Shown here: positions 26,101 to 33,226 of the stretch, one piece after another
Numbering within the stretch: position 1 is the first letter of the stretch
How the letters are laid out: every line of letters starts with the position of its first letter
Source of the DNA: Streptomyces zinciresistens K42
GTDB taxonomy: Bacteria; Actinomycetota; Actinomycetes; Streptomycetales; Streptomycetaceae
DNA: 41,313 nt
Reading direction: 5' to 3'
Assembly: GCF_000225525.1 (NCBI RefSeq)
Contig: NZ_AGBF01000048.1
Span: 1-41,313 of the forward strand
Translations under genes and position numbers: made by a program
Notes under the pieces: generated by a model
Told to the model about the DNA's origin: nothing
The model's database searches: none
What the model saw: the letters and a program-made list of their open reading frames with translations, nothing else

Positions 26101-26630
26101 ACCGCGCGGGACGCACCGCCGTGGCCAGCGAGCACGACTTCGACGTGACCCTCGGGGCGGGCGACTTCGAGGTGCGCATCCGCGGCCAGATGGACCGCGT
26201 CGAGGCCGACGGCGACGGCCGCGCCTACGTCGTCGACTTCAAGACCGGCAAGCAGGCACCCAGCGCCGCCGAGGTGGCACGCCACCCGCAGCTCGCCGTC
26301 TACCAGCTCGCCGTGCGCGAGGGCGCGGTCGACGACGCCTTCGGCGGCCAACGGCCCCGGCCGGGCGGCGCCGAACTCGTCCAGCTGCGCCAGGGCGCCG
26401 CCCGACGCGACGGCGGTGAGACGCTGCCGAAGGTGCAGGGGCAGCAGCCCCTGAACGGCCCCGACGGCTCCGAGGGCCCCGAAGGGGGGTGGGTCGGCGA
26501 TCTGCTCGCCACGGCCGCGGGCAAGGTCCTCGACGAACGGTTCGCCCCCCGCACCGGCCAGCACTGCACCCACTGCGCGTTCCGCGCCTCGTGCAGCGCG
26601 CGCCCCGAGGGACGGCACGTGGTCGAGTGA
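23166..26630 (+). CDS. adnA: AdnA subunit of AdnAB helicase-nuclease
   Basis: The AdnAB heterodimer resects double-strand DNA ends in actinobacteria, replacing RecBCD/AddAB. This 1154-residue subunit has an SF1A (UvrD-like) motor with Walker A AGPGTGKT (57-64), Walker B VDEYQD (266-271), GDPDQSIYAFRG, and the late motifs MTAHRSKGLEW and YVAATRARERL. The C-terminal RecB-like nuclease has GQMDRVE, Asp1024 and Lys1026 in VVDFKTGK, and HPQLAVYQLAV. Four cysteines (894, 1134, 1137, 1143; C...CxxCx5C) form the AddB-type iron-sulfur site, which identifies AdnA rather than AdnB. An acidic Ala/Glu-rich insertion occurs at about 460-515. GTG 23166 is used because the family-like AYRLVRTPVA segment is included. 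Reported as essential in Streptomyces (from memory). Confidence 0.93.
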   Translation: MSSSFSTRRPSHPAVRQGARGAYRLVRTPVAHMAPPRPDAPQRSVVDHRAGPLLVLAGPGTGKTTTLVESVAARIARGADPARILVLTFSRKAAVELRDRMALRIGAARAPQATTFHSFCYALVRAHQDSDLFVEPMRLLSGPEQDVTVRDLLAGQPDLERLGLAHVRWPDELRACLTTRGFADEVRAVLARSRELGLGPDALDAFARRIGRPDWRAAAAFLAEYLDVLDLQGVLDYAELVHRAVLLARRPGAAERLAARYDAVYVDEYQDTDPAQVRLLRALAGDGRTLVAFGDPDQSIYAFRGADVNGILEFPDTFPRADGRPARVEVLRTARRSGAALLAATRLLTQRMPLTRLPAQKARAHRDLAPVRDGGHVEVYTYPTAGTELDNIADILRRAHLEDGVPWGEMAVLVRAGARTIPTVRRALTSAGVPLDIDGDDLPLRHEPAVAPLLAALRAVATAEADAGSGAEVAEAQAEAASGTEAQAEVASGTEVEEVAGGAAQAEAGPDAQAADGTAEPCWLATETALSLLASPLAGMDTADLRRLGRALREEERAAGNAVPPPSDELLARALAEPERLTVHDPTYARGAQRLGALLRKARERLADGGTAEEALWDLWEGTPWPTRLERAARRGGAAGRNADRDLDAVCALFAAAARAEERTGGRGALNFLEGVDAEDIAADTLTRRAVRPDAVRLMTAHRSKGLEWRLVVVAGVQEGLWPDLRRRGSLLEADRIGRDGLAEPLTPGALLAEERRLFYVAATRARERLVVTAVKAPADDGDQPSRFLTELGVEPRDVTGRPRRPLSVAALVAELRATTVDPRVSGALRQAAARRLARLAALTDDDGRPLVPSAHPYRWWGMFEPTESKVPLRDRDQPVVLSGSALDQLANTCALQWFLGREVKADAPATAAQGFGNVVHVLADEVASGHTPADLAVLMERLDSVWNALAFDAPWKSEQEKANARVALERFLQWHVTDRAGRTAVASEHDFDVTLGAGDFEVRIRGQMDRVEADGDGRAYVVDFKTGKQAPSAAEVARHPQLAVYQLAVREGAVDDAFGGQRPRPGGAELVQLRQGAARRDGGETLPKVQGQQPLNGPDGSEGPEGGWVGDLLATAAGKVLDERFAPRTGQHCTHCAFRASCSARPEGRHVVE
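24588..24647 (+). repeat. Two tandem 30-bp in-frame repeats in adnA
   Basis: A 30-bp unit beginning GAGGCACAGGCGGAGG is present twice (24588-24617 and 24618-24647), encoding two AQAE(A/V)ASGTE segments inside a low-complexity Glu/Ala/Gly stretch in the helicase. It looks like a linker that grows and shrinks by slippage. Confidence 0.8.
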
Positions 26631-26749
26631 GGGCGAGCGGCCGGCGGGACAAGCGTGATGGATCGCACCCAAGATCCTGACCTGCGCTTCTTCCCGCCCG
26701 TCGGCCGACGCGGCCTCCGCTGTCAGTGGCCGCGGCTAGCCTCTGTCAG

Positions 26750-29700
26750 GTGTCCGCCCGTATCGACCACCCCGACCAGCTCAAGGAACTCCTCGGCATC
26801 CCCTTCACGCCGGAGCAGACGGCCTGCATCACCGCGCCGCCCGCCCCGCAGGTGATCGTCGCCGGCGCCGGTTCCGGCAAGACGACGGTGATGGCGGCAC
26901 GGGTGGTCTGGCTGGTCGGCACCGGGCAGGTCGCACCCGACCAGGTCCTCGGCCTGACCTTCACCAACAAGGCCGCGGGCGAACTCGCCGAACGCGTCCG
27001 CAAGGCGCTCGTCAGGGCCGGCGTCACCGACCCCGACGTCATCGACCCGGACAACCCGCCGGGCGAGCCCGTCATCTCGACGTACCACGCCTTCGCCGGC
27101 CGGCTGCTGGCCGACCACGGCCTGCGCATCGGCCTCGAACCGACCTCCCGCCTGCTCGCCGACGCCACCCGCTACCAGCTCGCCGCGCGCGTGATGCGCG
27201 AAGCCCCCGGCCCGTACCCGGCCCTCACCCGAGGCTTCCCCGACCTTGTCAGCGACCTCCTCGCGCTCGATGCCGAACTCGCCGAACACCTCGTACGGCC
27301 CGAGGCGCTGCGCGCCCACGACGCGCAGCTGCTGCTCACTCTCCAGAGCGCCAAGCTCACCAACGCCGACCTGCGCAAGGTCCCCGAGACGGCCGCGGCC
27401 CGCCGGGAACTCGCCGAACTGGTGCTCCGCTACCGCGCCGCCAAACGCGAGCGCGACCTGCTCGACTTCGGCGACCAGATCGCCCTGTCGGCGCGGCTCT
27501 CCCAGGTCCCCGAGGTGGGCCGCATCCTGCGCGAGGAGTTCCGCGTCGTCCTCCTGGACGAGTACCAGGACACCTCCGTCGCTCAACGCGTCCTGCTGGC
27601 GGGCCTGTTCGGCGGCGGAACCGGCCACCCCGTCACGGCCGTCGGCGACCCCTGCCAGGCCATCTACGGCTGGCGCGGCGCCTCCGTCGCCAACCTCGAC
27701 GACTTCCCCGAGCACTTCGCCGACACCGACGGCCGGCCCGCCGCCCGCCAGGCACTCAGTGAGAACCGGCGCAGCGGCGGCCGCCTCCTCGACCTCGCCA
27801 ACGACCTCGCCGAACCCCTGCGCGCCCTGCACGCGGGCGTGGAGGCGCTGCGGCCCGCCCCCGGGGCCGAACGCGACGGCACCGTGCGCTGCGCCCTGCT
27901 GCCCACCCACGCCGAGGAGATCGACTGGATCGCGGATTCCCTCGCCCACCTCGTCGGCACCGGCAAGGCGCCCGGCGAGATCGCCGTCCTGTGCCGCACG
28001 GCGACGGACTTCGCCGAGATCCAGGGCGCGCTCGTCGCCCGTGACGTCCCCGTCGAGGTCGTCGGCCTGTCCGGCCTGCTGCACCTGCCGGAGATCGCCG
28101 ACCTGGTCGCCGTCTGCGAGGTCCTCCAGGACCCGGGGGCCAACGCCTCCCTGGTCCGGCTGCTCACCGGCCCGCGCTGGCGCATCGGCCCGCGCGACCT
28201 CGCCCTCCTGGGGCGCCGCGCCCGGCGGCTCGTCTCGCACGCGCGCGTGGACGGCGACGACGACCCCGACCGCAGGCTCGCCCAGGCCGTCGAGGGAGTC
28301 GACCCGGCCGAGGTGATCTCCCTCGCGGACGCCCTCGACACCTTCCTCGAAACACCGCTCGACACGCAGCGGGACGACGACGGGCTGCCGTTCTCGACGG
28401 ACGCGCGCGTGCGCTTCGCGCGCCTCGCCACCGAACTGCGCGACCTGCGCCGCTCGCTGTCCGACCCGCTGATGGACGTCCTGCACCGCGTTCTCGCCGT
28501 CACCGGCCTGGAGGTGGAGCTGTCGGCGTCCCCGCACGCGCTGGCCGCCCGCCGCCGCGAGACCCTGTCCAACTTCCTCGACGTCGCCGCCTCGTTCGCG
28601 GCCGGCGACAACGAGGCCACCCTGCTCGCCTTCCTCGCCTTCCTGCGCACCGCCGCCCAGTACGAGAAGGGCCTCGACAACGCCCTCCCCGGCGGCGAGA
28701 ACACCGTCAAGGTGCTCACCGCGCACAAGTCCAAGGGGCTGGAATGGGATGTCGTGGCCGTCCCCGGCCTGGTCGTGAACACCTTCCCCAGCACACAGGG
28801 CCGTGAGAAGTGGACCGCCCAGGGCAAGGTCGTCCCGCACGCCCTGCGCGGCGACGCCGACACGCTCCCCGACGTCCTCTCCTGGGACTCCCGCGGCCTG
28901 AAGGACTTCCACGAGGCCATGAAGGACCACCAGCACACCGAGGAACTGCGCCTCGGATACGTCACCTTCACCCGCCCTCGGTCCCTGCTGCTCGGTTCCG
29001 GCCACTGGTGGGGTCCCACCCAGAAGAGACCCCGCGGCCCCTCCGGCTTCCTCATGGCGCTCCACGACCACTGCGCCGCCGGGTACGGCGAGATCGAGGC
29101 GTGGGCCGACGAGCCGGGCGAGGACGACGAGAACCCCGCCCTGCACACGCGAAGCGCCGACCAGGTGTGGCCCCTGCCGCTGGACCCGGACGCCCTCGCC
29201 CGCAGGCGCGCGGCCGCCACGACCGTCCTGGCCCGTCTGGAGGACCTGACCCGCGACGGCGACGGACCGCCCCCCGCGCGCGTGGCCGACGGCTACGAGG
29301 ATCCGGACCGGCCCCCGCCGCCGGACGGCCTTCCCGAGGACGACACCGAGGAGGACGCCGGCGACTGGGACTCCTGGACCAGCGACCGGCCCGCGATCCC
29401 GCACCAGGCGGCCGCCCCCGAACCGCCGGCGCCTTCCCGCCCGGACGCGCCGGGCACCGTCGACGCGGAAGACGTGACCGAGCCCCTGACTCCGGAGGAG
29501 GCCCGCGCCATCGCCTCCTGGGACCGTGACCTCGATGCCCTGACCGGGGAGCTGCTGCGCGCCCGCGCGGGCGTCACCGACGTACCGCTTCCCGCGTCGC
29601 TGACCGCGTCCCAACTGCTGCGGCTCGCCGCCGACCCCGACGCCTTCGCCCAGGAACTCGCACGCCCCATGCCGCGCCCTCCGCAGCCCGCCGCACGCCG

Positions 29701-30229
29701 GGGCACCCGGTTCCACGCCTGGGTCGAGGCCCGCTTCGAAGAGCTGACCCTGCCCCTGCTGGAGCCCGACGACCTGCCGGGCAGCGACGCCGAGATCGCC
29801 GACGAACGCGATCTGGAAGCCCTCAAGGACGCCTTCGAGCGGTCCGCGTACGCCCATCGCACGCCGTACCGCGTCGAGGCCCCGTTCCAGGTGGCGATCG
29901 CCGGCCGTGTCGTGCGCGGCCGGATCGACGCCGTCTACAGGGACGGCGTCGGCGACGACGCCACCTACGAGATCGTCGACTGGAAGACCAACCGCGCCCG
30001 CACCGCCGACCCGCTCCAGCTGGCCCTGTACCGGCTCGCCTGGGCCGAGCAGGAGGGCGTGCCCCTCGACTCGGTCGACGCCGCCTTCCTCTACGTGCGC
30101 ACCGGAGAGGTCGTCCGCCCGCGCGACCTGCCCGACCGCGCCGCCCTCGAACGGCTGCTCACCGGGGAGCCGGACGGCGAGGCGGAGTGTGAGCAACCGC
30201 CCCCGCGGGATGTCGGCGCGGGCCGATAG
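26750..30229 (+). CDS. adnB: AdnB subunit of AdnAB helicase-nuclease
   Basis: A 1159-residue partner of AdnA and the main translocating motor of the complex. The SF1A motor shows Walker A AGAGSGKT (38-45), GLTFTNKAAGELAERV, LLDEYQDTS, GDPCQAIYGWRG, SENRRSGG, LTAHKSKGLEWD and the motif VI region LGYVTFTRPRSLLLGS. The C-terminal nuclease has RGTRFHAWVE, GRIDAVY, Asp1077-x-Lys1079 in IVDWKTNR and LQLALYRLAW; it lacks the iron-sulfur cysteines, as AdnB does. GTG 26750 (VSARIDHPDQLKELLGIPF) is the family start. There is no Shine-Dalgarno; TAGCCT lies 7 nt upstream, so the gene may have its own leaderless transcript although only 119 bp separate it from adnA. Confidence 0.94.
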   Translation: MSARIDHPDQLKELLGIPFTPEQTACITAPPAPQVIVAGAGSGKTTVMAARVVWLVGTGQVAPDQVLGLTFTNKAAGELAERVRKALVRAGVTDPDVIDPDNPPGEPVISTYHAFAGRLLADHGLRIGLEPTSRLLADATRYQLAARVMREAPGPYPALTRGFPDLVSDLLALDAELAEHLVRPEALRAHDAQLLLTLQSAKLTNADLRKVPETAAARRELAELVLRYRAAKRERDLLDFGDQIALSARLSQVPEVGRILREEFRVVLLDEYQDTSVAQRVLLAGLFGGGTGHPVTAVGDPCQAIYGWRGASVANLDDFPEHFADTDGRPAARQALSENRRSGGRLLDLANDLAEPLRALHAGVEALRPAPGAERDGTVRCALLPTHAEEIDWIADSLAHLVGTGKAPGEIAVLCRTATDFAEIQGALVARDVPVEVVGLSGLLHLPEIADLVAVCEVLQDPGANASLVRLLTGPRWRIGPRDLALLGRRARRLVSHARVDGDDDPDRRLAQAVEGVDPAEVISLADALDTFLETPLDTQRDDDGLPFSTDARVRFARLATELRDLRRSLSDPLMDVLHRVLAVTGLEVELSASPHALAARRRETLSNFLDVAASFAAGDNEATLLAFLAFLRTAAQYEKGLDNALPGGENTVKVLTAHKSKGLEWDVVAVPGLVVNTFPSTQGREKWTAQGKVVPHALRGDADTLPDVLSWDSRGLKDFHEAMKDHQHTEELRLGYVTFTRPRSLLLGSGHWWGPTQKRPRGPSGFLMALHDHCAAGYGEIEAWADEPGEDDENPALHTRSADQVWPLPLDPDALARRRAAATTVLARLEDLTRDGDGPPPARVADGYEDPDRPPPPDGLPEDDTEEDAGDWDSWTSDRPAIPHQAAAPEPPAPSRPDAPGTVDAEDVTEPLTPEEARAIASWDRDLDALTGELLRARAGVTDVPLPASLTASQLLRLAADPDAFAQELARPMPRPPQPAARRGTRFHAWVEARFEELTLPLLEPDDLPGSDAEIADERDLEALKDAFERSAYAHRTPYRVEAPFQVAIAGRVVRGRIDAVYRDGVGDDATYEIVDWKTNRARTADPLQLALYRLAWAEQEGVPLDSVDAAFLYVRTGEVVRPRDLPDRAALERLLTGEPDGEAECEQPPPRDVGAGR

Positions 30230-30239
30230 GCTCGTGACC

Positions 30240-31643
30240 ATGAGCCCGACCCCGGACAGCGCCGTCCGTACGTACATCGAGCAGCACCGCGCCGCCTTCC
30301 TCGACGACCTCTCCGAATGGCTGCGCATCCCCTCCGTGTCGGTCCGGCCCGACCACGCGCCCGACGTACGCCGCAGCGCCGACTGGCTCGCCGCCAAGCT
30401 GGGAGAGACCGGCTTCCCGATCGTCGAGGTCTGGCCCACCGAGGGCGCGCCCGCCGTCTTCGCGGAATGGCCCTCCGGCGACGACGCGGCGCCCACGGTC
30501 CTCGTCTACGGCCACCACGACGTGCAGCCCGCCGCTCGGGAGGACGGCTGGGACAGCGACCCCTTCGAGCCGGTCCTGCGCGACGGACGCCTGTACGCGC
30601 GCGGGGCGGCCGACGACAAGGGGCAGGTGTTCTTCCACACACTCGGCGTACGCGCCCACCTCGCCACGACCGGCCGCACCGCCCCGGCCGTCAACCTGAA
30701 GCTGATCGTCGAGGGTGAGGAGGAGTCCGGCTCCCCGCACTTCCGCGCCCTCGTCGAACGGCACGCGGACCGGCTCGCCGCGGACGCCGTGATCGTCTCC
30801 GACACCGGCATGTGGGCCGAGGACACCCCGACCGTCTGCACCGGCATGCGCGGACTCGCCGAGTGCGAGATCCGGCTGTACGGCCCCGACCAGGACATCC
30901 ACTCCGGCTCCTTCGGCGGCGCCGTCGCCAACCCGGCCACCGCCGTCGCCCGGCTGGTCGCCGCCCTGCACAACGAGCACGCGCGCGTGGCGGTCCCCGG
31001 CTTCTACGACGGCGTCGTCGAACTCACCGACCGCGAGCGCGAACTCTTCGCCGAGCTGCCCTTCGACGAACAGCGGTGGCTGCACACCGCCAAGTCACAC
31101 GCCGCCCACGGCGAGGCCGGCCACAGCACCCTTGAGCGGATCTGGGCCCGCCCCACCGCCGAGGTCAACGGCATCGGCGGCGGCTACCAGGGCCCCGGCA
31201 GCAAGACGATCATCCCGTCCTCCGCCATGGTCAAGCTCTCCTTCCGGCTGGTCGCCGGACAGGACCCCGACCACATCGAGAAGGCCGTCCGCGCGTGGGC
31301 GGCCGATCAGGTCCCCGCCGGGATCCGCAGCGAGATCACCTTCAGCGGCGCCACCCGCCCCTGTCTGACACCGCTCGACCACCCGGCCCTGCAGTCCGTC
31401 GTACGCGCCATGGGCCGCGCCTTCGACAGCCCGGTCCGCTTCACGCGCGAGGGCGGTTCCGGACCGGCCGCCGACCTCCAGGACGTCCTCGGCGCACCCG
31501 TGCTCTTCCTCGGCATCTCCGTCCCCTCCGACGGTTGGCACGCCCCCAACGAGAAGGTCGAGCTGGCGCTGCTCCTCAAAGGCGTCGAGACATCCGCGTA
31601 CCTGTGGGGCGACCTCGCCGCGAGCTGGGGTCATGCCCCCTGA
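30240..31643 (+). CDS. M20 family dipeptidase/carboxypeptidase
   Basis: A 467-residue cytoplasmic zinc peptidase of the M20 family (dipeptidases, related to carnosinases). Zinc ligands and catalytic residues are in place: GHHDVQPA (His and the adjacent catalytic Asp), GAADDKGQ (bridging Asp), EGEEESGS (catalytic base Glu and ligand Glu), a further Asp in SDTGMW, and GWHAPNEKV (last His). The dimerisation domain lies between about 190 and 300. It begins 10 bp after the adnB stop; TAGGCT 8 nt before the ATG and the absence of a Shine-Dalgarno suggest a leaderless transcript. It sits where Mycobacterium has Rv3200c (K+ channel), so this is a lineage-specific replacement. Confidence 0.9.
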   Translation: MSPTPDSAVRTYIEQHRAAFLDDLSEWLRIPSVSVRPDHAPDVRRSADWLAAKLGETGFPIVEVWPTEGAPAVFAEWPSGDDAAPTVLVYGHHDVQPAAREDGWDSDPFEPVLRDGRLYARGAADDKGQVFFHTLGVRAHLATTGRTAPAVNLKLIVEGEEESGSPHFRALVERHADRLAADAVIVSDTGMWAEDTPTVCTGMRGLAECEIRLYGPDQDIHSGSFGGAVANPATAVARLVAALHNEHARVAVPGFYDGVVELTDRERELFAELPFDEQRWLHTAKSHAAHGEAGHSTLERIWARPTAEVNGIGGGYQGPGSKTIIPSSAMVKLSFRLVAGQDPDHIEKAVRAWAADQVPAGIRSEITFSGATRPCLTPLDHPALQSVVRAMGRAFDSPVRFTREGGSGPAADLQDVLGAPVLFLGISVPSDGWHAPNEKVELALLLKGVETSAYLWGDLAASWGHAP

Positions 31644-31775
31644 GCCGTCCCGTGCGCCCTCGCGCGCGGGGCAGACTGGAACCGCCGCCCCGCACCCGGT
31701 CTTCTCCCGCCGCGGCACCGCCCGCCGATCCGCCCGCCGAAGCACACCGTTCCACTGGGGGAGTTGGAAGCACCC

Positions 31776-32717
31776 GTGACCACCTGGACCGACCACACCG
31801 CCGACCGACCCGTCTCGCTCACCGACCCCAGCGGCATCGACCGCGCCGCACACCACCGGCTCGACGAAGCCTGGCTCGCGGCGGCGTGGAGCCACCCCTC
31901 GACCCGCTGCTTCGTGGTCTCCGGCGGCCAGGTCCTCGTCGACGAGACGGCCGACGGCAGTACCGAGCTCGTCATGACCCCCTCTTTCGAGGCCCCCCTC
32001 ACCGAGGCGCACCGCTACTTCCTCGGCATCGACCAGGACGGCGTCAGCTACTTCGCCCTCCAGAAGGACGCCCTGCCCGGCCGTATCGACCAGTCCGCGC
32101 GTCCGGCCGGGCTGCGTGAGGCGGGCCTGCTGCTGTCCCCGCGCGACGCGGGCCTCATGGTGCACGCCGTCGGTCTGGAGAACTGGCAGCGCACCCACCG
32201 CTTCTGCTCCCGCTGCGGCGAGCGCACCGTGATCGCCGCCGCCGGCCACATCCGCCGCTGCCCGGCGTGCGGTGCCGAGCACTACCCCCGGACCGACCCC
32301 GCCGTGATCATGGCTGTCACCGACGAGGAGGACCGCGTCCTGCTCGGACGCCAGGTGCACTGGCCCGAGGGCCGCTTCTCCACACTGGCCGGCTTCGTCG
32401 AGCCGGGCGAGTCCATCGAGCAGGCCGTGCGCCGCGAGGTCGCCGAGGAGGCCGGCATCACCGTCGGCCACGTCGAGTACGTCGCCAGCCAGCCCTGGCC
32501 CTTCCCCTCCAGCCTCATGCTGGGCTTCATGGCCCGCGCCACCACCACCGAGGTCGAGGTCGACGGCGACGAGATCCACGAGGCCCGCTGGTTCTCCCGC
32601 GAGGAACTGCGGGCCGCCTTCGAGTCCGGCGAGGTGCTGCCGCCGTACGGCATCTCCATCGCGGCCCGCCTGATCGAGCTCTGGTACGGCAAGCCGCTGC
32701 CCACCCGCGGCGTCTGA
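31776..32717 (+). CDS. nudC: NAD+ diphosphatase / RNA decapping hydrolase NudC
   Basis: A 313-residue Nudix hydrolase that cuts NADH/NAD+ to NMN and AMP and can remove NAD caps from RNA. The zinc ribbon CSRCG...CPACG precedes the Nudix domain; the Nudix box is GFVEPGESIEQAVRREVAEE with AGI following; the downstream SQPWPFPSSLMLGF is the NudC signature that recognises the nicotinamide side. An N-terminal NUDIX-like domain covers residues 1-130. GTG 31776 (VTTWTDHTADRP) is chosen with GGAAG 5 nt upstream, over a TTG four codons earlier. It is followed by a perfect terminator and convergent with mycoredoxin, matching Rv3199c/Rv3198A. Confidence 0.94.
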   Translation: MTTWTDHTADRPVSLTDPSGIDRAAHHRLDEAWLAAAWSHPSTRCFVVSGGQVLVDETADGSTELVMTPSFEAPLTEAHRYFLGIDQDGVSYFALQKDALPGRIDQSARPAGLREAGLLLSPRDAGLMVHAVGLENWQRTHRFCSRCGERTVIAAAGHIRRCPACGAEHYPRTDPAVIMAVTDEEDRVLLGRQVHWPEGRFSTLAGFVEPGESIEQAVRREVAEEAGITVGHVEYVASQPWPFPSSLMLGFMARATTTEVEVDGDEIHEARWFSREELRAAFESGEVLPPYGISIAARLIELWYGKPLPTRGV

Positions 32718-32734
32718 CGCGGGGCGCACGAGAA

Positions 32735-32764
32735 AGGTGGCCGTCCGGGCACGGACGGCCACCT
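32735..32764. terminator. Bidirectional terminator between nudC and mycoredoxin
   Basis: AGGTGGCCGTCC (32735-32746) pairs perfectly with GGACGGCCACCT (32753-32764) across a 6-nt loop, followed by CTGTC. It lies between convergent genes, 18 bp after the nudC stop. Confidence 0.88.
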
Positions 32765-32799
32765 CTGTCGCAGCAAGCCTCAGCTCCCCGAGGCGTGGA

Positions 32800-33042
32800 T
32801 CACGCGCCGATCTTCTGCTTCACCTGGGCCAGCGAGGGGTTCGTCAGCGTCGAACCGTCCGCGAAGAGCAAGGTCGGGACCGTCTGATTCCCGCCGTTCG
32901 CCTTCTCGACGAACGTCGCGGACTCCGGGTCCTGCTCGATGTTGATCTCGGTGTACGCGATGCCCTCGCGCTCCAGCTGCTTCTTCAGCCGCTGGCAGTA
33001 GCCGCACCAGGTGGTGCTGTACATCGTCACAGTGCCCTGCAT
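32800..33042 (-). CDS. mrx1: Mycoredoxin-1 (glutaredoxin-like)
   Basis: An 80-residue thioredoxin-fold protein that reduces mycothiol mixed disulfides using electrons from mycothiol/Mtr. The active site WCGYC (Cys13 and Cys16) is that of Mrx1 rather than classical glutaredoxin (CPYC). The cis-Pro loop is in NQTVPTLLF, and GSTLTNPSLAQVKQKIG completes the fold. The ATG at 33042 has GAAGGAG 10 nt upstream; longer in-frame extensions are not family-like. A sigma-R-type promoter lies 50 bp upstream. It is divergent from uvrD2 exactly as in M. tuberculosis (Rv3198A/Rv3198c). Confidence 0.93.
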   Translation of the reverse strand: MQGTVTMYSTTWCGYCQRLKKQLEREGIAYTEINIEQDPESATFVEKANGGNQTVPTLLFADGSTLTNPSLAQVKQKIGA

Positions 33043-33091
33043 GTCTCGCGCGCTCCTTCGATGGCTCGGGGAACAGGTCGTCCGGTGGAGG

Positions 33092-33118
33092 AACGTACGC
33101 GACGGGACAGCCATTCCC
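33092..33118 (-). promoter_or_regulatory. Sigma-R-type promoter for mycoredoxin
   Basis: Reading the minus strand, GGGAAT (33118-33113) is followed after exactly 18 nt by GTT (33094-33092), then CC. This matches the sigma-R consensus. The predicted transcript start is about 40 nt upstream of the mycoredoxin ATG. Confidence 0.82.
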
Positions 33119-33226
33119 ACCCGGGGCGTCACCGGCCACGTGACGGCTGCCGCATCAGTACGACTAATGAAGGCCCCCTGTGGACAACCGACACAGCCGT
33201 CCCGGGCGACCTGGCAGCATGGCCGT

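Noticed and set aside
23136..26672. 1178-codon antisense open frame opposite adnA
   Set aside because: Its composition (Val/Gly/Arg/Gln) is what an antisense frame of a high-GC gene gives; AdnA motifs are unambiguous on the plus strand.
26723..30496. 1257-codon antisense open frame opposite adnB
   Set aside because: Same reason: no domain, antisense to clear AdnB motifs.
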